DNA from: Echinostoma caproni
Lineage: Eukaryota > Platyhelminthes > Trematoda > Plagiorchiida > Echinostomatidae
Direction: 5' to 3'
Assembly: GCA_900618425.1 (NCBI GenBank)
Contig: UZAN01041644.1
Span: 43,984-54,503, forward strand
Length of the DNA: 10,520 bases
Shown: piece after piece, positions 1 to 7,715 of the stretch
Layout of the letters: every line of letters starts with the position of its first letter
Position numbering within the stretch: the stretch's first letter is position 1
Translations under genes and position numbers: made by a program
Notes under the pieces: generated by a model
The model's input: only the letters and a program-made list of their open reading frames with translations
Told to the model about the DNA's origin: nothing
Database searches by the model: none

Positions 1-480
1 TTGAGCGCCTGAGTTTCAAGTCCTGCCACCATCATTTAGCTCGGATAGTCGACAGTTCTCTGATTGCTTATATCTGTTTATCCTCGGTTAATTTCAAGGG
101 TTTGGTTGGCTGATTCCCATCACAACGCAGTCAAGCTTGGTGATGATAGGATTATGTGCTGGAATACATGCTGAAAAACCTAGTTGTTCAAGGCATCAGT
201 TCTACCAAAGTTTTCACAACCTGATGTACAATGGTGCTACATGGGGATATGGCCTGTGGAATAGGCATGACGTATAGTGACTATATTTTAAGTTTCCCTG
301 AACAACTGAAAGCGGATTGTTTTCGTTGCAATGGACTTTTTGGTCCTAGTTAAGTTTTGATGGTTTGAATTTGGAACCAGGCTTCTGGTCAAAATGATAA
401 CAATAATGAAAAGTTGGCAATTGAGTCAACGAGTGCTGTGATAGAACCGAACTCAAGTTGACCTTGTTCTATGTCCTCGT
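1..480. other. intergenic or intronic sequence, no clear gene
   Basis: I see no supported gene here. The only coding-like piece is a 40-codon + strand frame from an ATG at 231 to a TAA at 351-353. It contains the stretch FPEQLKADCFRCNGL, but a frame of this length is expected by chance and it has no splice or codon-bias support. The block runs directly into a (CA)n tract, so it could also be the 3' flank of an old retroelement copy. Confidence 0.5.
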
Positions 481-501
481 CACACACACACACACACACA
501 C
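481..501. repeat. (CA)n microsatellite
   Basis: Ten perfect CA units followed by one more C. It is read directly from the sequence and is a simple tandem repeat with no coding content. Confidence 0.98.
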
Positions 502-850
502 GAATGTCCCGTGAACACTGGATGAATCTAGCTGTACACATAGGCGTGAATATCAGAGGCAGTCCCTCACTTGCTCAGCCATCACCACCGTCATCGTACA
601 AGGTTTAATTGGGTGTGAGTTCGATGCGAAAACCACATTTGTTCACCAGGTTATCCGGTCAGTCTGATGACACGTAACTGGTACTTTTTGCCTGTTCTCA
701 GTAGTCAGCAATCATCGGTGACTAGTAAATTCGATTCACCTTGCAGCTGTTTTACCGATTGGTCTGAAGTGAACCACTCCCTTTCCCTATTGTTCATATC
801 TCCGCGGTTAAATGTGCCATAATTTGTAATTCTCATCCTGTTCCTATTGT

Positions 851-871
851 ATTGTATCGCATCGATACAAT
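851..871. repeat. short perfect inverted repeat
   Basis: ATTGTATCG and CGATACAAT are exact reverse complements separated by three bases. It lies about 30 bases before the acceptor of the exon candidate at 900. A small hairpin like this can arise by chance in AT-rich DNA and no function is claimed. Confidence 0.6.
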
Positions 872-899
872 TTTGTAAGCAGTCATGCCCATATTTCAG

Positions 900-950
900 T
901 CAAAAACAATCATGGAACGCCATTGCAGACGGATGAGATCAGCAAGTGGA
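900..950 (+). CDS. candidate internal exon (51 nt), unidentified protein
   Basis: The segment sits between an acceptor (CCCATATTTCAG, ending at 899) and a donor (GTAAGATG, starting at 951). Two of the three frames are open. Read with two leading bases it gives KNNHGTPLQTDEISKW. Read in phase 0 it gives a basic peptide starting SKTIMERHC. The length is a multiple of three, so inclusion would keep frame. I do not recognise the protein. The phase-0 reading could precede the exon at 2786, while the other reading would join a different frame there, so the frame cannot be fixed from sequence alone. A short segment between acceptor and donor can easily be chance. Confidence 0.22.
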
Positions 951-1586
951 GTAAGATGATCGCGAAACAACAGCCGTGCACTCGAAACATTTTGCTAAGT
1001 TCTGATCAAACCTTGAGTGAATGGAGAATAATTGAGTTTCACTCAAATTATTGGAAATCAAATCGATTTGAAACAAGTGAGCACAGTACAACATCATACT
1101 TTATGAATTGAACAGATAAATGAACAAATGAAGGAACAGACAACAACTCATTATTGTAAGGATCGAGCAAATATGGGTAAAGGATTGCACCTTGCAAAAC
1201 ATCAAAGTTATTTATTAATTCACAAGATAGATTCTATCCAACTTTCTAAGTTGAATTCTCGCAGTAAAATAATTTTTCCAGTGGGTAACAAAAAGCCTCT
1301 AGTTTAGGGAGAAAAGATGAATGAGGCATCAAACCGAGAGCAGAAAAATAAACAAGAATTATACAACAAACAGATTTAGTTAGTTGAGTGAATCAGAGAC
1401 TTGGTGATGAATTGGACGACAGGATGTACTGTGTTTCAGCTATGCATATTGGCTAGGGAGAATCATGGGGGCGAGTTCAAATAAGAGCGTAAACCGAGAA
1501 GAAGGGGCATGTTCGGCATGTTTTAACCCTGATAAAGTGACAGCAACCGGATGAAAATGTTTAGACAAAATGTTAGAGGGAGACTT
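951..1586. other. AT-rich stretch, no gene seen
   Basis: The open frame that continues past the donor at 951 reads on to about 1108 but loses coding character and begins at a TTG, not an ATG. The rest shows stops in all frames and purine-rich filler. I see no RNA gene, no repeat array and no strong promoter-like element. Confidence 0.55.
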
Positions 1587-1605
1587 GGGGGTGGGGTGGG
1601 GTGGG
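1587..1605 (+). repeat. G-quadruplex-type G tract
   Basis: Four consecutive G runs (5, 4, 4 and 3 bases) are each separated by a single T. Single-base loops with runs of three or more G are the arrangement known to favour very stable parallel quadruplexes. The tract is isolated in otherwise AT-rich sequence, about 25 bases before the first traces of the fold-back repeat family. Whether it acts on transcription, replication or nothing at all cannot be told from the sequence. Confidence 0.85.
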
Positions 1606-1784
1606 ATGAAGACAACAGTGACAATTCTTCATGTCAATGGCAATGAAAATAGTTCCATCTCATCTCGCTGATTGTACACCACCAGAACAAGACCGAACCC
1701 GAGATGTCAATGAAGTTGTGGAAAAGAATCACGATCCAGAATTAGTCCGACAGATAGTCACAGGCACATGCGTGCAAAATACCG

Positions 1785-1890
1785 GAACCTTTCACTTTCG
1801 CTTGTTTGCTGAGATTGGTAATTAGCTAGCACACCTTTCGAGGCGATATCTTCAGCTTTTGTGGAATGACGGTTCTTCAGCGTTATTTTG
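1785..1890 (+). repeat. fold-back repeat family, diverged copy A, left arm
   Basis: The core TTTCGCTTGTTTGCTGAGAT followed by TGGTAATT matches the core of the hairpin at 6701-6852 (TTTCGCCTGTTGGCCGAGCT, then TGGCAATTT) with scattered substitutions. A second matching block is TGTGGAATGAC at 1860-1870, exactly complementary to GTCATTCCACA at 2025-2035. Around 1631-1660 there is a further weak resemblance to 6670-6700: the peptides MKIVP and VKIVP appear at equivalent places. The copy is older and more decayed than copy B. Confidence 0.65.
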
Positions 1891-2004
1891 TCCTCAGTCT
1901 GGACGATAGAACAAACCCTACACTTTGTGCTAGTTCAACGGTGAAATGGTTTGAGAATCATGGGAACAAATGATTGAAAAAAACTGAAGAAGAACCTATG
2001 TACG

Positions 2005-2160
2005 TGAACAGACAGAAGAACAAGGTCATTCCACAAGCACAGACGGTTTTACTCAGGATGGTAGCGAGCTATTCACAAACAAATCGCCAAGCTCAGCGAA
2101 TAGATAAAAATATATCTAGTCCACTCGAGCTATAAGAACGAATTTTCAACAATTTTTCAA
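2005..2160 (-). repeat. fold-back repeat family, diverged copy A, right arm (inverted)
   Basis: Read on the + strand, the segment has AAACAAATCGCCAAGCTCAG, then CTCGAGCTATAAGAACG, then AATTTTCAACAAT. Copy B has the same order near 6822-6895: AAACAAATTGCCAAGCTCGA, CCGAGCTACGAGAACC, ATTTTCAATATT. Together with the left arm at 1785-1890 it forms an imperfect inverted pair around roughly 115 bases of spacer. The shared order outside the core shows that the repeat unit extends at least 50 bases beyond the core. Confidence 0.7.
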
Positions 2161-2785
2161 CAAATGAAGCATGTCAAAGAGTGTTACTGTGGCTCGACAG
2201 ACATATCAATTTATCTGTACTGATATACTTGACATAAGAAGGATGCATGAAGATGTATTATTGTTATCTACAAATGCAGATGTATCACCGGCGTAATTTT
2301 CTCCAGGGCACCCTAGGCTTTGCATCAACCGGATGGCATCACTGTTGATGACAAATAAACAGACTTCCAGATCAATGCTGGCTGTATAGCTGGCATAATC
2401 AGGTTTAATTTTGGACTTGCATCAGACCTTACAGTTCAAGGTTCGAACCCTGTCACCCCCACCCGACTGTGACGGTACCTAACTTTGTTATCACTCGGAG
2501 GAAAAGAACACCTATCTTTTTGGGACCTCATATTATTGTTTACTTTAAGTTCCATCGAGTAGAAACATGCTAATCAAGGACTCCCTTTAACCTATTTTTA
2601 ACATCTACTTATGTGTAGTGTGAATGGTTTCATGGCAATAATTGTCAGTGGTCAAAATCCTTTTCGTTGAAAAAGAGATATACTACTCACGAGCAACTGG
2701 GAATGAAATGCGAAATACAAATAATGGTGGAACATTTAATAATTAAACATAAATATTTCTGACTTGTGACCCCGAAACTTTTCAG
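2161..2785. other. no gene seen; one Pol III box-B-like site
   Basis: At 2440-2450 GGTTCGAACCC fits the box B consensus GGTTCGANNCC exactly and is followed by TGTCACCCCC, like the 3' side of a tRNA T-arm. I cannot build the rest of a tRNA cloverleaf or a good box A upstream, so this is at most a remnant of a tRNA-derived SINE or a chance match. The site is itself palindromic (GGTTCGAACC). The remainder has stops in all frames and small imperfect hairpins. Confidence 0.4.
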
Positions 2786-2866
2786 TGCTATTTGGACGAG
2801 TTTATCCAGAAAGTGAAGCCAGGTTCGGTACTGAACTTCATCGAGGTCATGCCACCCCGTGCCAGA
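2786..2866 (+). CDS. candidate internal exon (81 nt, phase 0-0), unidentified protein
   Basis: This is the best host exon in the window. The acceptor is GAAACTTTTCAG (ending at 2785) and the donor is GAGTAAGTAATT (GT at 2867). Frame 1 is open over exactly 27 codons and includes DEFIQKVKPGSVLNFIEV and MPPRAR. About two thirds of third positions are G or C in an AT-rich neighbourhood, which supports that frame. Frame 2 has a stop and frame 3 is also open (GRVYPESEARFGTELHRG) but AT-biased at third positions. I cannot assign a family. The minus strand is also open here but lacks splice signals. The exon is phase-compatible with the pair at 4131-4259. Confidence 0.42.
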
Positions 2867-4130
2867 GTAAGTAATTAGGAAAAGTGTGGCATTACATGAA
2901 ATATTCATAAAAACAAGTAAATTAACTTACACACCTATAAGGTTTGGTATACACTGCAAATATTTTCAAAATCTTTCTTATTATTAAATCGCAGAAAATT
3001 TAGGGATCTCGACTCCAATGGATACGGTCCGCTTAGGTTTTCGGTGCCGATGGGAAAATTTACACCCTTCTACATCACTAATGATCATCAAAAATTAAAA
3101 CAATCTTTCGTGTCCAAATCATATATGACCTGTCGTGACATTCCCACCTGGTGATGGAGGCGAATGGAACGTAGCTCTGGAATTTAAAGGACTGATCTAC
3201 TTCAGGTATGACTTCCATTGATGAATTTTGTCTGCTTTCTATTCAAAATAAATTTGACCCAGTCGCTCGGTGAAAGAGAACAGCTTACGTCATAGACGGA
3301 GTAAAACCTCAGATATCAGGAGTTCAGTGATTTAGCGTTTCTGATCGTATCAGAACGCTGGACTACACTTTTGAGGGCTAAAACGGAGAACTACGTGGCT
3401 ATTCCTATTCGAGTGGAACACTGTTTTTACCTCTGCTGAACATGCGCAAGTATGGTGGGACCTTTAGCTTGTGAAACCCATTATCTTCGTTTCTACCAGT
3501 TTCAAAGACTAAAATACCAGCGAGCCATTCCAAGATACAGTCTCCCCATGGCCAAAATTTTATAAACTTCCTTTCGTCTAACTGCTTTTGAGTATTATGT
3601 CCTGAAGTCGAAGTTGCTATCAAGCGAAAGGTAATCAGTTTTGGCCCACTGCTCTAGAAACAACATAAGAATTTCTACTGTAATCAGGATTGGTTCTATG
3701 CACTCAAAAGGTGAACTTTGCTGTTCGTGAAATTTGTGGTGGAGAGAATTTCACAAATGTGTTGCTGAAAAATACCGTAGAAAAAAAAGAAAGAAAACAA
3801 AAAAATGTAATTTAGCAACAACCCGATCCCTAACACTGTTTATTGTCAGACTTAAGGAGAGAATACTCGTCACCAAGATGGCTTTGTGGTTTCTGAGCAA
3901 AAGGAAAACAAATCGTCAGAAATCCACGCAGTCTTTTTGAACGGCTGCGCTACAATTCGTCAACACCGTAACCGTTCGAAGCTTATGTATACCAAGGTAC
4001 AGTATGCGTTTTCCCCTCTCATATACCGAAGAATCCATGTAAAAATATATGCTTTTGTCATGCAACACTAAACTGTACTGTTTGCAGTGCCGATCAACAT
4101 TAAGCCTCACAACTTCGTGCCGATTTGCAG
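2867..4130 (+). other. putative 1.26-kb intron or non-coding stretch
   Basis: If 2786-2866 and 4131-4176 belong to one transcript, this is the intron between them (GTAAGT at the start, CGATTTGCAG at the end). It has no continuous coding. Two coding-like islands occur inside it: 3135-3205 (open, followed by GTATGA) and 3593-3630 (after a good pyrimidine tract, before GTAATC). Neither keeps phase with the flanking exons, so I do not annotate them as exons. A purine-rich run (about 3779-3807) is simple sequence. Confidence 0.35.
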
Positions 4131-4259
4131 ATTTGTCTCGGTTGCACGACTACCAGTGAGAACGCTGTAACCACAGGTATGAGTAACGTTGTTTGCTCTC
4201 TAGTTGGGAAACTCAATGAATTGCCCTATTTGTCCAAGCTGAAGAAATGTCGCATTTAA
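4131..4259 (+). CDS. candidate 3'-terminal exon pair with a 27-nt intron
   Basis: The exon 4131-4176 follows the acceptor CCGATTTGCAG and reads ICLGCTTTSENAVTT plus one base, ending at a strong donor (CACAG, then GTATGAGT). Only 27 bases later a pyrimidine-rich acceptor (TTTGCTCTCTAG, ending at 4203) opens the terminal piece. The split codon G/TT restores the same frame into GKLNELPYLSKLKKCRI and a TAA at 4257-4259. The tail has a leucine spacing (LxxLPxLxxL) like a leucine-rich repeat or amphipathic helix, but it is too short to assign. Very short introns are known in flatworms. The left edge is uncertain because the frame stays open back to 4104. No AATAAA is seen soon after the stop. Chance remains a real alternative. 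Confidence 0.32.
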   Translation: MCLGCTTTSENAVTTGMSNVVCSLVGKLNELPYLSKLKKCRI

Positions 4260-4751
4260 TGTATCCTTTGTCCCCAACGATACGGAGTTTTGTTCAGTAG
4301 TACGTTCTCTTTAGACCCCTTGACTAATCTCTCGTAATTCGCTCTGGTCTACTGAATACTGAGTTCAAGTTGCTTCGGTATGGTCTCAAAATGAGCAACC
4401 GTGTTCCTCGAATTCCCTTGATTGTTCTAATAACGAATACTTGTGACGAACGAATTAATATCTATTTGAATTTTACAAACAAATCTCTCTGGTAGAACCC
4501 TTCCATCAAGAATCGGTAAATCTGCATGTAAATCCCATTCCTCCACGCATTTCAAATACCAGCTTATACCATCTGGTCTCTCAATTTTCAAACATACCCT
4601 ATCCCGATTTTAGCACACGTCTTCGGTCAAAAAAAACCATGAATGCAATGCTGAGAAGACTATGGTAAAAAATGGAAGATAGATTAGCTGTACAGGATCC
4701 TGGGTGAGAACAAAAAGACAACGGGAAACGATTGAGTTTAACTTCCACTCC
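4260..4751. other. AT-rich stretch, no gene seen
   Basis: Stops occur in all frames at short intervals. A run of eight A at 4629-4636 and scattered small palindromes are the only structure. No RNA gene, repeat array or promoter element could be supported. Confidence 0.55.
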
Positions 4752-5300
4752 TTAAAGCCTCAGTATGGTCGGGGGTGGGTGTCTAGGGTTACAGCTGGTC
4801 ACCATTCCCTTGCACCTCACGAAATGCTCCCATACGACCAAGCTTCTCAAGCATCCTCTGCTGAGGAAGCCCCACTCACTGCCTTCTCGCGGCGGGGGTG
4901 TTTTCCCACCAAAGTGAGAGGAAGAAAAGATGATATCTGAAGCTATAACCAGGTTAGTAGACCACTGGTAGTTCACCTAGGGGAGGTGCCAGAAAACTCG
5001 GATTCCAAATCAACCAAAAGAAGATGTACGAACCACACCCACACCTTTTCGGTTGTGGCAGTGGTCACCGGATCGATTGGGCATTGAGGTGTATTGGGCG
5101 CGTTGGACATCTGACCCCGTCCAAAAGGTGTATGATCCGATGAACTGGACACCGGCTCCCAATGGACTGCGGTTCTCACACACCGCCCCGCTGCCTTGCG
5201 GGCCAGGCTTTGACTAGTCGAATGCTCCGGTTGGGGCCTCCTCAAGAAAATTTACCTGCCTTGGCCTGGGCAACCTGGTAGTATTTAGCCCACAAGCCAA
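4752..5300. repeat. GC-richer block, probable dispersed repeat of unknown class
   Basis: Base composition rises sharply here compared with both flanks, with GC-rich words such as TCGCGGCGGGGGTG and CCGCCCCGCTGCCTTGCGGG. Long frames are open on both strands at once: + 4704-4940, and minus 4973-5245 with the peptide RTAVHWEPVSSSSDHTPFG. Overlapping open frames on opposite strands usually reflect composition rather than genes. The block ends near an AT-rich tail (AATATAATAATATAATATA at 5380-5398), as non-LTR elements or SINEs often do. I have a vague sense that similar peptides recur in fluke gene predictions, which would fit a multicopy element, but I cannot confirm it here. Confidence 0.4.
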
Positions 5301-5400
5301 TCATGGAACATTTTCTTTTTCATAAAGATTATTGTACCATGATTTTCTTGGCACACAGTCTGTCCTCAGACAAGTATGAAATATAATAATATAATATACT

Positions 5401-5814
5401 TCTACTCCGATGAAATCTGTTTGTGGCAGAATCTAATTATTTGAACTGATAAATGAAATCATTATCCCATTCGACGCGCAGAAATTTTCCACCATATTCA
5501 CCCTTAAAGTCTTTGGGAAATCATGAATTTAATGCTTTTCTAATACCATTGAACACGTGATGAAATAAATTGATTATCATTTACCTTTCTCGAAGACCAT
5601 ACAGCACGAAAATTTTATTCACCCTAGTTCAACTGTTCAACGATTTTAGAACCCAGACCCCATTTGCTTTCAACCTGTACGTACCAATAGATTTACCCTG
5701 CGGATCAGACATTGATTAGCTACCCCAACGGATGCAGTTCTTCAACAGTAGCGAATGGTATAAATCTTCAGTTTTACGGTTTCACTGGTTTCATACTCCG
5801 TTACCACTCCGTAG
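5401..5814. other. no gene seen
   Basis: Mixed AT-rich sequence with frequent stops in all six frames. No repeat, RNA gene or regulatory element could be supported. Confidence 0.5.
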
Positions 5815-6000
5815 TTCCATTTGACCCGAATTCGGTCTCGATTTGAGACACTTCTATCCCGGTACTGTCTGTCCACTGACATGCGATTCGATGACGAGGA
5901 AAGGATGCACCCGTTAGTAGTTCATAGCTTGGAGCTTCAATCGCCCATCTGCAGACTACCACCGTGGGACATGTATCATTACTATTATTTACTAACTATG
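5815..6000 (+). repeat. retroelement-tail-like segment ending in a degenerate TTA tract
   Basis: A + frame is open from 5815 to a TGA at 6022. It includes MHPLVVHSLELQSPICRLPP and then DMYHYYYL, where the tyrosines come from CATTACTATTATTTACTAAC. An open frame that dissolves into TAY repeats is what is seen when a non-LTR element 3' end with an ATT-type tail is translated. The segment faces the similar (TAA)n-tailed segment at 6294-6514. I see no reverse-transcriptase or endonuclease motif. It could equally be a host exon, since the first 50 codons look protein-like, but splice sites are not convincing. Confidence 0.3.
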
Positions 6001-6020
6001 GTTACTTTCCCCGCAATAAA

Positions 6021-6172
6021 ATGAAGAGAAAACTACCAGAAGATTCATTCGAACGGTTTGTTGAAGTAGAAAAAGCTGGAGCTTTGGACCAAAACGCTAT
6101 ACACCAACGTACTGTAAATAATTCAACCTTGTTTTGTAGCAATACAAATCAATTGGCCCAAATGAAAATTGA
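6021..6172 (+). CDS. candidate small ORF split by a 26-nt intron-like gap
   Basis: An ATG at 6021 in a favourable context (AATAAAATGAAG, A at -3) opens a charged 31-codon frame with KRKLPEDSFERFVEVEKAG up to 6113. There a GTAAAT donor is followed 26 bases later by a pyrimidine-rich acceptor, CTTGTTTTGTAG (ending at 6139). Spliced in phase 0, the frame continues QYKSIGPNEN to a TGA at 6170-6172, giving about 41 residues. Unspliced, the frame stays open to a TAG at 6189-6191, so the intron is not needed for an ORF. There is no recognisable domain. It could be a first coding exon, a short peptide gene, or chance between two repeat fragments. Confidence 0.22.
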
Positions 6173-6293
6173 ACTGAGGACCCCCAGATAGAATGTGGGT
6201 ATAGTATCCAGCTGACTGCCGATTAATGCGTCGAACTGCTTCCCTTTATTCATAACGGGTAGATTGCAGGTGGTCTTGTAATAATATTTATGG

Positions 6294-6514
6294 TAATAAT
6301 AATAATAATAATGAATGTACTTGCGAATAATGAACTTCCCTGATTCTAGCATCACTACCCGGCGGATATAAGTTGATAAAAGGAATTTAAGGTCGGAGGC
6401 AGTTGGGAGTAATGGAAGCCTTATCACATCATGAAATCCGTTCCTAAACCGGGATAAGCATAAGAGAAATGAATGATGACGTACCGAAATTGCATCAGAG
6501 TCAATTGGGATCAA
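6294..6514 (-). repeat. retroelement 3'-end-like segment with (ATT)n tail
   Basis: 6294-6312 is a perfect (TAA)n tract of six units plus one base. Read on the minus strand it is an (ATT)n tail at the end of a frame that is open from about 6514, with RFRNGFHDVIRLPLLPTASD and SLF-like hydrophobic content, then YYYYYY from the tail. The arrangement (open frame, then trinucleotide tail) fits the 3' end of an RTE-like or other non-LTR element inserted in the minus orientation. No catalytic motif lies in this short piece, so the family is inferred only from the tail. The unbroken frame suggests the copy is fairly young or the frame is fortuitous. Confidence 0.4.
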
Positions 6515-6700
6515 GCATTATTTTCATAAAGTGATAAAAGTAGGTCCTAAACAGATTGATTCTAAGAACATTTTTTGCACTATATATATTATTCGGTTTT
6601 GTTTTCGTGCATCTGTCAGATAGTAGCAGATTTCTTTCCATCATACGATCGAACAGTTAAGCGAACAGTGATGTACAGTGTGTCAGTGAAAATCGTTCCT

Positions 6701-6852
6701 TTTCGCCTGTTGGCCGAGCTTGGCAATTTGTTTGCAAACGTTTCATCACCAGCCGAGGTGACATCAGCAGTGCTTGTGAAGTGGCACTGATGTCACCTCG
6801 GCTGGTGATGAAACGTTTGCAAACAAATTGCCAAGCTCGACGAACAGGCGAA
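6701..6852. repeat. near-perfect long hairpin, fold-back repeat family copy B
   Basis: The left arm 6701-6773 and right arm 6784-6852 are reverse complements over 69 aligned positions with two mismatches (near 6712-6714) and one 3-base insertion (CAG) in the left arm. The loop is only ten bases (6774-6783). The same core recurs at 1785-1890, 2005-2160 and 8082-8150, so this is one member of a family. Homology to copy A continues beyond the right arm to about 6905 (CCGAGCTACGAGAACC, ATTTTCAATATT). Short frames cross both arms: VPFRLLAELGNLFANVSSP on the left and an ATG at 6790 to a TAA at 6865-6867 on the right. The class (fold-back MITE or inverted SINE-like pair) is not resolved. Confidence 0.93.
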
Positions 6853-6986
6853 ATGGAATTCAGTTAACCCGAGCTACGAGAACCCATTTTCAATATTTTG
6901 TCAGTGGAAATCGTGTTGTTACACATAAACAACACTCGATTACTCCCATTCCAGGAGCCCATTTTTGATTAGATCTATATCTTTTT

Positions 6987-7100
6987 CAATTTAAGATATC
7001 TGAATATCAATTTAAGATATCATGTTACTTTGTGGATAGTGCGATAGTGCGATTGCTCTATCGTTTCACATTGATGCTGTGACATCTTAAATTAATATTC
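6987..7100. repeat. AT-rich inverted repeat with a duplicated arm
   Basis: The arms 7002-7022 and 7080-7100 are reverse complements at 19 of 21 positions around 57 bases of spacer. The motif CAATTTAAGATATC also occurs as a direct repeat at 6987-7000 and 7008-7021 (period 21). The spacer carries a tandem GATAGTGC at 7035-7042 and 7043-7050. The layout resembles a tiny MITE with terminal inverted repeats. No target-site duplication is evident, and AT-rich sequence makes partial matches more likely. Confidence 0.6.
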
Positions 7101-7510
7101 GAACATTTTAAATTAAAAAAAGTATAGTTTGATGATGACTTTACGGTACTAAAATCAGGTGGAATAATCTGACCTCCGAATCGTCATCAACTCAAAATGT
7201 AAATGACAGTTCAATATGTACGGTAGAAATTCTATATGTGTTGACAATGGGTTGCAGTAGACAAGACAATAAGAAACATGTGTCCAAATGTGAGATTGCC
7301 TTACTGAGCAGACAATTAACAACCTCTATTTAGTTGTGTACTTAGTCGTGTGACTTATGGTGTGCTGTGAGGGCCATAGTTTCAACCAATATTATTCAAT
7401 AGTAGGTACCTTCTGGTAGGCATTCAGTAAACCAGGAACATCCACTACCTAGGGTTACATCTCAGACTGTCTTTATTCTGGACAATTATTGCTTTATGGA
7501 TGCTATGGTG
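7101..7510. other. no gene seen
   Basis: AT-rich sequence with stops in all frames. A weak dyad (TTGATGATGAC near 7128 and CGTCATCAA near 7180) is the only structure. No coding, RNA or regulatory feature could be supported. Confidence 0.5.
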
Positions 7511-7551
7511 CATACACATACACACACGCATACATATAATATATATAATAT
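7511..7551. repeat. degenerate CA/TA microsatellite
   Basis: Interrupted CA units (CATACACATACACACACGC) pass into TA-rich sequence (ATATAATATATATAATATAG). It lies inside a + frame that starts with an ATG at 7496, which is why that ATG is not taken as a gene start. Confidence 0.85.
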
Positions 7552-7715
7552 AGTCATATGCATAGTTATTCATACACTACTTATCATTAAATATTCTATA
7601 GAGATGCTCACGTCACTTTGGTCGCGGTTAGTAGTATCCAACCCACCTGTAACACATCGATTCATAGTAATGATTATTCAATGGGCTGACTCTGAAAGGA
7701 CTGTCTATTCAACAG

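Noticed and set aside
2430..2460. tRNA gene
   Set aside because: Box B is perfect, but no box A, anticodon arm or acceptor stem could be paired around it.
2687..2908. 73-codon minus-strand open frame
   Set aside because: It mirrors the + strand exon candidate at 2786-2866. It lacks splice signals on its own strand and starts and ends in AT-rich filler.
3734..4071. Overlapping + frames rich in Lys/Arg
   Set aside because: The frame passes through a purine-rich simple tract that encodes poly-Lys/Arg by composition, with no codon bias or splice support.
3916..4110. 64-codon minus-strand frame
   Set aside because: It overlaps the + frames, has no splice signals or codon bias, and is near chance length.
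4752..4976. Minus and + frames of the GC-rich block as two overlapping genes
   Set aside because: Open frames on both strands are explained by local GC richness and the likely repeat nature. No splice or start evidence favours either.
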